Positions 1 through 5,368 of a stretch of 6,176 nucleotides of DNA are shown here, in pieces. The position numbers and the translations under genes were made by a program. Positions within the stretch are counted from its first letter, which is position 1; the number at the start of each line of letters is the position of its first letter. The stretch is from DASPFV01 sp035620975. GTDB taxonomy: Bacteria > Acidobacteriota > Vicinamibacteria > Vicinamibacterales > 2-12-FULL-66-21. Location: assembly GCA_035620975.1 (NCBI GenBank), contig DASPFV010000222.1, forward strand, positions 1 through 6,176. The letters are read 5' to 3'. The notes under the pieces are model-generated. The model did not search any database. It saw only the letters and a program-made list of their open reading frames with translations, and was not told where the DNA came from.

Positions 1-49
1 GTCCACCAGATCTGGCCTTGTCCGTGTCCCGTCGGTGTTGTTCCGTGGC
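1..49. other. Short non-coding flank downstream of the LIC_10091-like gene
   Basis: These 49 bases lie beyond the TAA stop of the minus-strand gene. They contain a perfect 10-bp palindrome CCAGATCTGG (6-15), but no hairpin with a T-tract that would mark a terminator, and no sign of another gene. Confidence 0.4.
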
Positions 50-1126
50 TTACCGCGCGGCGCAGGTTCGCACTTCCGTGGCCATGCTTCCGAGGCGGGA
101 TTCCAGGCCGACGCCGGACCCGTAGGTACCGGTCCGCACCGAACGGATGAACGTGCTCGTGTCGTCCAGCGGCAGCAGCGCCACGTTCCCGCAGAACGCC
201 ATCAGCAGCCCGTCGCGGCTGAGGTACTGCTCCACGTTCGACAGGTAGAACGCCGAGACCACCGCCCGGTGCTCGCGGAGGAACCGGCCGACGGAGCGCA
301 GCGCCTTCGGCCCGGCGAAGTTGCCCACGATCGGCACCAGCAGGTTGTCGGTGTGCAGCTGCTTCAGGAACCGGAAAGAGTCTTCCGTCGCGAGGAAGCT
401 GCGCCCCTGCCCCCTGCCATCCTCCGCGAGCATCAGATCCACGTAGGTGGGCGCGTTCTGCGCGCCCGGGCGGCCGCTCGTGGACCAGTACTGGATGATC
501 GGCCCGTACCAGTAGAACTGGTAGTAGACGTACTCGATCCCCTTGAGATCGTCGGCATCGAGCCCCAGTGAGCGGGTGCGCACGAGATGGTTGCGGATCT
601 CGCGCAGGTTCGCCTGGAAGACGGCGTCGCTCGTGTCCACGCGGGCGAACGCGGAGAAGATCTCCTGCACCGACGACTCCGGACCCAGCCCGGGGGGGCG
701 CTCCTTCGCGAAGAGCCGCGACACGAACTCGGCCCGGTCCGCTGCCAGCTCGAAGAGCGCCTTGTACATCAGATGGAGCTGCAGGTTGCCCCGCCGCACG
801 TCTACGATGAAGGCGAGGCTCGGTCTGAGCGCCGAGATGTAGGTGAAGTTCTGCTCCGGCCCGACACCGAGATAGACGCGATCGTGACGGGCCGTGCGGA
901 CGAGATCGGGGATCACGTGCTGCAGGAAGATCTCGTTCGACAGCAGGTTGTCGGAGCGGAAGTGGCCGTCTGGCTCCGAGAAGTCCGTGACGAGCTTCCA
1001 GAACTGGTCGTCGGTGAGCCGCGCCGGCAGGTTGCCACGGCCGGCGGCCGTGGGATGCGGGAGCGGCGTCGCGAAGCTGACCGCGAGCACCGACCCGAGC
1101 ACCAGGAGCAGGAACCGGCGCGTCAT
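50..1126 (-). CDS. Secreted LIC_10091-like (DUF7790-type) protein of unknown function
   Basis: A 358-residue protein begins at an ATG and ends at TAA. Residues 1-28 form a typical export signal: MTRR, a hydrophobic stretch (FLLLVLGSVLAVSFA), then a Pro/Ala-rich end, so the mature protein should lie outside the cytoplasm. No lipobox cysteine is visible. The body has a glycine-containing loop YLGVGPEQNF (85-94), a strand ending in an acidic residue (FIVDV, D109), an aromatic stretch YVYYQFYWYGPIIQYW (199-214), the segment DNLLVPIVGNFAGPKAL (260-276) and SNVEQYL (297-303). I recognise this pattern, from memory, as that of the uncharacterised LIC_10091 family first named in Leptospira. The glycine loop followed by an acid-ended strand recalls a Rossmann or SAM-methyltransferase-like fold, but activity is not established. 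The gene starts 15 bp after the VWFA gene stop on the same strand, so the two are probably co-transcribed. No strong Shine-Dalgarno is visible. The gene call is firm and the family name moderate. Confidence 0.85.
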   Translation of the reverse strand: MTRRFLLLVLGSVLAVSFATPLPHPTAAGRGNLPARLTDDQFWKLVTDFSEPDGHFRSDNLLSNEIFLQHVIPDLVRTARHDRVYLGVGPEQNFTYISALRPSLAFIVDVRRGNLQLHLMYKALFELAADRAEFVSRLFAKERPPGLGPESSVQEIFSAFARVDTSDAVFQANLREIRNHLVRTRSLGLDADDLKGIEYVYYQFYWYGPIIQYWSTSGRPGAQNAPTYVDLMLAEDGRGQGRSFLATEDSFRFLKQLHTDNLLVPIVGNFAGPKALRSVGRFLREHRAVVSAFYLSNVEQYLSRDGLLMAFCGNVALLPLDDTSTFIRSVRTGTYGSGVGLESRLGSMATEVRTCAAR

Positions 1127-1141
1127 CCGTCGACTCGGGGC

Positions 1142-3019
1142 CTACCGGACGATCCGGAGCGGCACCAGGGCGTCCGCGCGGGTCTGCCCCCGGGCCGCCT
1201 GGATGGAAATCAGGAAATCCCCGCGCGCCACGGTCTGCAGCGGCAGATCGATCTCCCAGTGTCCGGGAGTCCCGTCGATCTGCTCGACCGCAAGCGGCGT
1301 CAGCTTGACCGCGCGGCGGTTCATCAGCGTGGCGGTGACCTCGGCAGCCCCCGCCTCGGGACCGTGGACGGCGAACCTGACGAGGATCCGGTCCGTGCGC
1401 TGGAATTCCCGGCCGGCAAACGGCGGCGGGGACGCGCTCTGCCGGACTTCCCGCAGCTGCAGGGGACCCTGCGTACGGACCACGAGCGGCGAGCTGATGG
1501 AAAGCGGGGATGCTGACAGGTCGGGCACGACGATGGTCCGCGTGTCGCGATCGATCAGCTCGCCGGCGCTGTCGTAGACCGACGTCGTCAGCAGCAGCGG
1601 CCCCGGCGACGCCGCGAACGATACCCCGGCCTGATCGACCGTGCTCTGGAACACCTCCACAGTGCCGGCTTTGGCGAGCACCTTGACAGTGTCGGGCACG
1701 CCGCGGCCGGCGCTGGCCGCCGTCGAGCGCGGGGACCACGCGACCCGAACCTCGGGGCCGCCGGCCGTGCCGAGCGCAGTACCCGTCCAGAGATCGATCG
1801 TGCGCCGGTCCGCGGGCGGGGGCAGCTCGGCGAGCGCCCGGGCGATGTCGGGAGGCAGCTCCGCAGCCGCGGCTGCCCTGCGCGCCCGCTCCATCTCGGC
1901 GAGGCTTGGGGCCCAGTAGCCGGATCGCGCACGCACCTCGAGGTGGTCGTCGCGCACACGCACGCGGATCTTGTGGAACTTGCCATCCATGGGGCGCCGG
2001 GACGTGTAACCGAGCAGGTAGTAGGCGCTCGCCTGGGAGACGACCCGGAGCAGAGTCGGCCCGGGATCGTTGCTGGAGGTGGACTCCGCGCCCGTGTTCG
2101 CCGCCAGCGATTCCAGCATGTCGAACGACCGCATGCGGCGCATCGTGAGGCCGAGCGGATTGACCGTGAAGATACCGGTGTTGCTCGCGTTCGCGGCCTC
2201 GATGAGATCGCTGAACACGCTCGGCTCGTCGCGGCCCAGCCCGCGCATGCCTTCGCTGATCAGGATGATCGACTTGCGGCCCTCCCGGAGCGTGCCGAGG
2301 TGCACCGCGGCCGACTTGAGCGCCGACATCGTGACCTCGGAGCGGAGCCGCTCGATGTCGCGCATCGCTTCGAGGTGCGCCTCCTCCACGACGCTCCGGG
2401 GCGGCGTGTACTCGCCCGAGCGGCCCCGCAGCGGGCGGATCTTCTCGGCCAGCTCGAGGCGGTCGCGGGTGAAGCGAATCGACTCGATGGGCGTGAGCGG
2501 ATCCATGAGGGCGACGAGATCCTTCGGGCCGAACGCGGATCGCACGAAGCGGGTGAGCATCTCGCGGCCCCGGATCGCGCTCGTCAGCCGGTTGATGTGG
2601 TACTCGTCCCAGAAGATCAGGAACACGCGCACGTCGTCGCGCGCCGCTTCCGCCCGGGCGTGCTCCGGCGAGCGGATGTCCAGCGAGATCTCGTCGCCGG
2701 GCTCGGGATAGCCGTTGACCGAGACGAACTTGAAGGACTGGATCGGCTGGGGAACGCCGTCCTCTTCGAGGAGGAAGTCGTCCGCCGTCAGGTGCCGGAC
2801 CGGGATGCCGCGGCGGTCGAACACGCCGACGTCCACCCGGACGAGCTCGGCGCCGGTCCTGAACGTCGGCGGCCGCACCGGCGGCTGCGCCTGCGCCTCG
2901 GAGGTCTGCTGAGGCGCAGACTCGGGCGGCGGGGCCGGAGCAGCGGGCGCCTGCGCCAACAGACTGCCCGTCAGAAGACACCAGGCCGCCGCGCGGATGA
3001 ATCGATGCGCCGTCCTCAC
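1142..3019 (-). CDS. Secreted VWFA-related (acidobacterial-type, TIGR03436-like) protein
   Basis: I place the start at the GTG at 3019 (625 residues). A strong GGGGGAGG ribosome site lies 6 nt upstream, and the start gives a clean signal peptide (VRTAHRFIRAAAWCLLTGSLLAQA). The frame stays open upstream to 3325, but that part encodes Pro/Arg/Ala-rich low-complexity sequence and is probably untranslated. Domains: signal 1-23; Pro/Gln/Ala-rich linker about 24-52; VWFA-related domain about 55-370, with LVRVDVGVFDRRGIPVRHLT (59-78), the DFLLEEDG signature (81-88), VRVFLIFWDEYHI (130-142), GRKSIILISEGMRG (247-260), and the C-terminal signature YYLLGYTS (333-340) with LEVRARSGYW (360-369). Residues about 380-625 are a beta-rich region probably made of Ig-like modules. 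The canonical MIDAS DxSxS is not seen: the expected site reads FWDEYHI, so metal-dependent adhesion is doubtful. Proteins of this type are abundant in Acidobacteriota and their role is unknown. The gene probably leads an operon with the LIC_10091-like gene downstream. Confidence 0.92.
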   Translation of the reverse strand: MRTAHRFIRAAAWCLLTGSLLAQAPAAPAPPPESAPQQTSEAQAQPPVRPPTFRTGAELVRVDVGVFDRRGIPVRHLTADDFLLEEDGVPQPIQSFKFVSVNGYPEPGDEISLDIRSPEHARAEAARDDVRVFLIFWDEYHINRLTSAIRGREMLTRFVRSAFGPKDLVALMDPLTPIESIRFTRDRLELAEKIRPLRGRSGEYTPPRSVVEEAHLEAMRDIERLRSEVTMSALKSAAVHLGTLREGRKSIILISEGMRGLGRDEPSVFSDLIEAANASNTGIFTVNPLGLTMRRMRSFDMLESLAANTGAESTSSNDPGPTLLRVVSQASAYYLLGYTSRRPMDGKFHKIRVRVRDDHLEVRARSGYWAPSLAEMERARRAAAAAELPPDIARALAELPPPADRRTIDLWTGTALGTAGGPEVRVAWSPRSTAASAGRGVPDTVKVLAKAGTVEVFQSTVDQAGVSFAASPGPLLLTTSVYDSAGELIDRDTRTIVVPDLSASPLSISSPLVVRTQGPLQLREVRQSASPPPFAGREFQRTDRILVRFAVHGPEAGAAEVTATLMNRRAVKLTPLAVEQIDGTPGHWEIDLPLQTVARGDFLISIQAARGQTRADALVPLRIVR

Positions 3020-3025
3020 CGGTTG

Positions 3026-3033
3026 CCTCCCCC
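3026..3033 (-). promoter_or_regulatory. Strong ribosome binding site setting the VWFA-gene GTG start
   Basis: The minus strand reads GGGGGAGG, followed by six nucleotides and then GTG at 3019. This is near-perfect complementarity to the 16S rRNA tail at ideal spacing. It decides the start of the VWFA gene in favour of GTG over the much longer open frame that runs to 3325. Confidence 0.85.
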
Positions 3034-3041
3034 GGCTACAC

Positions 3042-3047
3042 ACTTTA
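3042..3047 (-). promoter_or_regulatory. Possible -10 element for the VWFA operon
   Basis: The minus strand reads TAAAGT, four of six matches to TATAAT, within the short AT-richer patch (GCTAAAGTGTGTAG) upstream of the ribosome site. Transcription would start just ahead of the GGGGGAGG site. No convincing -35 hexamer is found about 17 bp upstream, where the DNA is G/C-rich, so this is a weak call. Confidence 0.3.
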
Positions 3048-3089
3048 GCGCAAGGGTAGGGCGGGGGGACAGACGAAATAGGCGCCCCT

Positions 3090-3219
3090 GGTGCGGGGGG
3101 CATCAGGTGCGCGGGTGCACCCGGCGCAGGCCGGAGCACAGGTGCACTCGGTGCGTGCACGACGTGCTCTGGGGTGCGTGCGCGTGCCCCCGGTGCGAAG
3201 GGCCTGCGGTGTGCGGTGC
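3090..3219. repeat. Intergenic cluster of GGTGC words
   Basis: Eight exact GGTGC copies (minus strand GCACC) start at 3090, 3106, 3114, 3141, 3150, 3173, 3192 and 3215, with further GTGC words between them (for example 3155, 3164, 3184 and 3211). Spacings are irregular (16, 8, 27, 9, 23, 19, 23), so this is neither a simple tandem array nor a CRISPR. A given 5-mer would be expected less than once in 130 bp even at this GC content. The cluster fills most of the 307 bp non-coding gap between the kinase gene and the VWFA gene. Its role is unknown: it could be a degenerate extragenic repeat or a multi-site protein-binding region. Confidence 0.55.
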
Positions 3220-3248
3220 GAGACTGCCGTGACCAGCCGCGCTTGCCT

Positions 3249-3276
3249 GGCGAGGTGTGCCCGGCGCGGCCTCGCC
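3249..3276. repeat. Inverted repeat, 7-bp stem with 14-nt loop
   Basis: GGCGAGG at 3249-3255 is the exact reverse complement of CCTCGCC at 3270-3276. The intervening 14 bases are G/C-rich. The same neighbourhood holds the related direct words GCCTGGCG and CCCTGGCG, and a 5-bp stem CCGGC/GCCGG (3293-3297 with 3301-3305, loop CGA). Together with the hairpin at 3309-3325 this resembles a REP-like or other repetitive extragenic palindrome module lying between two minus-strand units. Confidence 0.45.
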
Positions 3277-3308
3277 GAAGCCCTGGCGCAGGCCGGCCGA
3301 GCCGGGAT

Positions 3309-3325
3309 GTGGGGCGGAGCCCCAC
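3309..3325 (-). terminator. Hairpin just after the kinase stop codon; possible terminator
   Basis: GTGGGGCGGAGCCCCAC is a perfect 7-bp inverted repeat with a 3-base loop. On the minus strand the stem begins two bases after the TGA of the GHMP kinase gene, where a terminator or an mRNA 3'-end stabiliser would sit. No T-tract follows on the minus strand (it continues ATCCCGGCTC), so a classical intrinsic terminator is not fully supported. It could equally be part of the REP-like palindrome cluster next to it. Confidence 0.45.
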
Positions 3326-3326
3326 G

Positions 3327-4337
3327 TCAGGAAGTCACTATCGGCCTGATTGTCCGCGACCCTATCGCGGCCAGCGCAGCCCTCACGCGGGCGAACGTTG
3401 GTTCCGCATCGTAGCTGCCGACGATCGCGCCGCCCGATCCGGCGAACTTTGCGCTCGCGCCCGCGCGCCTCGCGGCCTCGACCATGTCGATCTGCCACTG
3501 CGGCAGCTGGTAGATGCTGCGGCGCGTATCGAAGTTCGCGTCGATGAGCGCCGCCAGCCGCGCGGTGTCGCGGGCGAGCAGCGCCTCGCGTCCCTCGGCT
3601 GCCAGCGCGGCGAAGCGCGTCATCGCGCCGACGACCTCAGGGTCGCCCCGCCGGAACCGGTCGCGGATGTTGTTGTGGAACACCTCGGTGGGCTCGCCGA
3701 GCGACTCGTGATGGGCCACGTAGAGCGGCGGCAGCAGCCCGGGATCGAGCGGCTCGTAGTAGTAACACCGCAGGCCTTCGACAATCCGCTCGCGCGCCAG
3801 ATCGAAGTCCATGTAGACCACCCCCTCGTACACCTGGATCACCCGGTCCTGCAGGCCCACGGTGATCCCCAGCTCCTCCTGCTCGACGAGCAGCACGAAC
3901 GTCGGCTGGATCTCGGCCGGCAGGCTCAGCTCGTAGAACTCCATCAGGCAGCGCAGCGTCGCGACGATGATCGCGCTCGATCCGGCGAGGCCGACCTGCC
4001 GGGGAATCGTCGTCTGATAGCGGACCGAGAACTTGCGGTCGTGCAGCCGGAGCCCCCGCTGCTGGCAATACTCCACGAATCGCTTGATCGTCGCCTTGAT
4101 GAGGCGGATCCCGCCGTAGTAGCCGTGCAGGCGCACGTCGCGCGCCAGCTCGTACACCGAATCGAACTTTGCGCGGTCGTCGTCGGCGAGCACGATCTCG
4201 ACGGAGTCCCACTCGTAGAGCACGACCTCGGCCCAGTAGTTGCGCACGCTGATGGAGATGGTCTTCCCGTGATACCCGTCGGAGGGATTGCCCAGGAGGC
4301 CGGCGCGCGCAAACGCGCGTTTCCGGGTGAGGAACAT
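3327..4337 (-). CDS. GHMP-family sugar kinase, glucuronokinase-like
   Basis: From the ATG at 4337 the protein has 336 residues. It should be a cytoplasmic enzyme transferring the ATP gamma-phosphate to the anomeric hydroxyl of a sugar. GHMP motifs are all present: motif 1 ARAGLLGNPSDGYHGKT (10-26), motif 2 PRQVGLAGSSAI (112-123), and motif 3 AKFAGSGGAIV (296-306). GLQDRVIQVYEG (161-172) contains D164, the likely catalytic-base position. The combination of GNPSDG, NYWAEV (33-38), GYYGGIRL (72-79), IPRQVGL, ELGITVGLQDR (155-165) and NFDTRRSIY (268-276) closely follows, from memory, plant glucuronokinase (EC 2.7.1.43), which makes glucuronate 1-phosphate. It follows the galU-type gene by 31 bp on the same strand. 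The frame is open upstream to 4577 inside galU, but homology begins near residue 8, and upstream sequence in this frame is a shadow. The ribosome site is weak. Family call is firm; substrate is inferred, and another uronic acid or sugar is possible. Confidence 0.9.
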   Translation of the reverse strand: MFLTRKRAFARAGLLGNPSDGYHGKTISISVRNYWAEVVLYEWDSVEIVLADDDRAKFDSVYELARDVRLHGYYGGIRLIKATIKRFVEYCQQRGLRLHDRKFSVRYQTTIPRQVGLAGSSAIIVATLRCLMEFYELSLPAEIQPTFVLLVEQEELGITVGLQDRVIQVYEGVVYMDFDLARERIVEGLRCYYYEPLDPGLLPPLYVAHHESLGEPTEVFHNNIRDRFRRGDPEVVGAMTRFAALAAEGREALLARDTARLAALIDANFDTRRSIYQLPQWQIDMVEAARRAGASAKFAGSGGAIVGSYDAEPTFARVRAALAAIGSRTIRPIVTS

Positions 4338-4368
4338 GGTTGGTTCGAGCGTCCAGCTTCCGGTGGGC

Positions 4369-5256
4369 TCAGCCGGCTGGCCTGAGCACGTCCTGCAGGT
4401 GGCGCCGGAGCGAGGCGCCGTAGCGGGGATCCGCCAGCGCGAACGCGACGAACGCCTGGAAGTAGGCCTCGAAGTTCCCGATGTCGTAGCGGCGCTCGCC
4501 GGGTCTGAGGCGGACGCCGTAGGCCCGGCCGCCGTCGCGGATGACGGCGCGGATCGCGTCGGTGAGCTGGATCTCACCCCCTTTGCCGCGCCGGGTCCGA
4601 TCGAGCGCGTCGAAGATTTCCGGCGACAGGACGTAGCGGGCCGCGATCGCCAGATTGCTCGGCGCCTCGCGCGGCGTCGGCTTCTCCACCAGGTCCGCGA
4701 TCTCGAAGAGCTCGTCGTCGGTGACCGGCTGGGCGATGCCGTACTGGCCCACCTCCTCGGCCGGCACTTCCTCGAACGCGATGACGGCCGCCGCCCCTCT
4801 TTCCTGGTAGCACGCCGTCATCCGGCGGACCACGTCGCTCTCGGCGTGCATCCCGATGATCGAGTCGCCGAGCGCCACGACGAACGGCTGCTGGCCGACG
4901 AACGATCGCGCGCACGAGATCGCGTGGCCCAGCCCGAGCAGCTGGCGCTGGCGCGTGTAGAAGTACTGGACCGTCGCCCGCTCGTATTCGAGCTCGGCGA
5001 GCAGATCCTCCTTGCCGCTCTCACGCAGCGTCTGAATCAGCTCGCCATTGAGGTCGAAGTGGTTCTCGATCGACGCCTTGCCCGGCCCCGTCACGAACAG
5101 GACCCGCCGCACGCCGACGCGCGTGAGCTCCTCGACGACGTACTGCACGACCGGTTTGCGGCCGACGGGCAGCATTTCCTTGGGTTGGGACTTGGTGGCC
5201 GGCAGCAGGCGGGTGCCCAGGCCGGCCACGGGAACTACGGCAATGTCGATGTCCAT
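4369..5256 (-). CDS. galU: UTP--glucose-1-phosphate uridylyltransferase (GalU type)
   Basis: From the ATG at 5256 the protein has 295 residues, the usual GalU length. It catalyses UTP + sugar 1-phosphate to UDP-sugar + diphosphate in the cytoplasm. Visible motifs: nucleotide-binding AGLGTRLLPATKSQPKEMLPV (11-31, with R16 and K26), a Q-YFYTRQRQLLGLGHAI segment around 98-113 for uracil and sugar contacts, LGDSI (129-133) with D131 as the metal/substrate aspartate, LVEKP (189-193), GEIQLTDAI (227-235) and RRYDIGN (255-261). All key residues appear intact. The frame is open up to 5382, but those extra 42 codons do not belong to the family fold and would overlap the divergent gene. The immediate partner is the glucuronokinase-like kinase, which suggests that glucuronate 1-phosphate could be an additional or alternative substrate to glucose 1-phosphate. 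Upstream lies a TATACT -10 candidate. The family call is firm; substrate breadth is inference. Confidence 0.95.
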   Translation of the reverse strand: MDIDIAVVPVAGLGTRLLPATKSQPKEMLPVGRKPVVQYVVEELTRVGVRRVLFVTGPGKASIENHFDLNGELIQTLRESGKEDLLAELEYERATVQYFYTRQRQLLGLGHAISCARSFVGQQPFVVALGDSIIGMHAESDVVRRMTACYQERGAAAVIAFEEVPAEEVGQYGIAQPVTDDELFEIADLVEKPTPREAPSNLAIAARYVLSPEIFDALDRTRRGKGGEIQLTDAIRAVIRDGGRAYGVRLRPGERRYDIGNFEAYFQAFVAFALADPRYGASLRRHLQDVLRPAG

Positions 5257-5280
5257 CGTTGGCCAGGAGCGGAACGAGAA

Positions 5281-5286
5281 AGTATA
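5281..5286 (-). promoter_or_regulatory. Likely -10 element for the galU-kinase unit
   Basis: The minus strand reads TATACT (five of six matches to TATAAT) 24 bases upstream of the galU ATG, in an AT-rich island within G/C-rich DNA. Transcription would start near 5272-5275, giving a leader of under 20 nt. The hexamer 17 bp further upstream (CGACCG) is not a good -35, so an activator or a non-housekeeping sigma factor may be involved. No Shine-Dalgarno is obvious ahead of the ATG. Confidence 0.45.
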
Positions 5287-5352
5287 TGCGACCTGGCACG
5301 TCGCGGTCGTGGCGCCCGGCTGGTCGGGGATGGCGTGACCGCTCGGGATTGA

Positions 5353-5358
5353 TATAGT
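5353..5358 (+). promoter_or_regulatory. Likely -10 element for the DUF1080 gene
   Basis: TATAGT, five of six matches to TATAAT, lies only 10 bases before the ATG at 5369. Transcription would start at about 5365-5367, so the mRNA would be leaderless or nearly so, in keeping with the absence of any Shine-Dalgarno in the bases before the ATG. No clear -35 is seen. This -10 is paired back to back with the TATACT of the opposite strand, 66 bp away, so the 112-bp gap appears to be a compact divergent promoter region. Confidence 0.45.
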
Positions 5359-5368
5359 CCCGTCCACG

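Noticed and set aside
6..15. CCAGATCTGG palindrome as a terminator
   Set aside because: The palindrome has no loop and no T-tract, and a 10-bp palindrome of this kind can occur by chance.
587..1516. 309-codon plus-strand open frame spanning the junction of the two leftmost genes
   Set aside because: It lies entirely antisense to two minus-strand genes with coherent protein features, and its translation is low-complexity and charged.
3090..3219. GGTGC cluster as a CRISPR array or a simple tandem repeat
   Set aside because: The repeated word is only five bases and the spacing is irregular (8 to 27), with no constant repeat or spacer length.
1943..3232. 429-codon open frame on the plus strand antisense to the VWFA gene
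   Set aside because: The minus-strand frame has clear family signatures, a signal peptide and a ribosome site. The plus frame is rich in Arg/Asp/Glu/His with no recognisable domain, as expected from GC-biased codon third positions.
3020..3325. N-terminal extension of the VWFA protein up to an ATG at 3325
   Set aside because: The extra 102 codons encode Pro/Arg/Ala-rich low-complexity sequence that would bury the signal peptide, whereas GTG at 3019 has a near-perfect ribosome site at ideal spacing.
3443..4174. Exact 12-base repeat CGAACTTTGCGC at 3443-3454 and 4163-4174
   Set aside because: Both copies are inside the kinase gene in the same frame and encode Ala-Lys-Phe in unrelated contexts, so this is a coding coincidence.
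3174..5352. Long plus-strand open frames of 403 and 354 codons over the kinase and galU genes
   Set aside because: Both are antisense shadows of well-recognised enzymes and show no domain or signal of their own.
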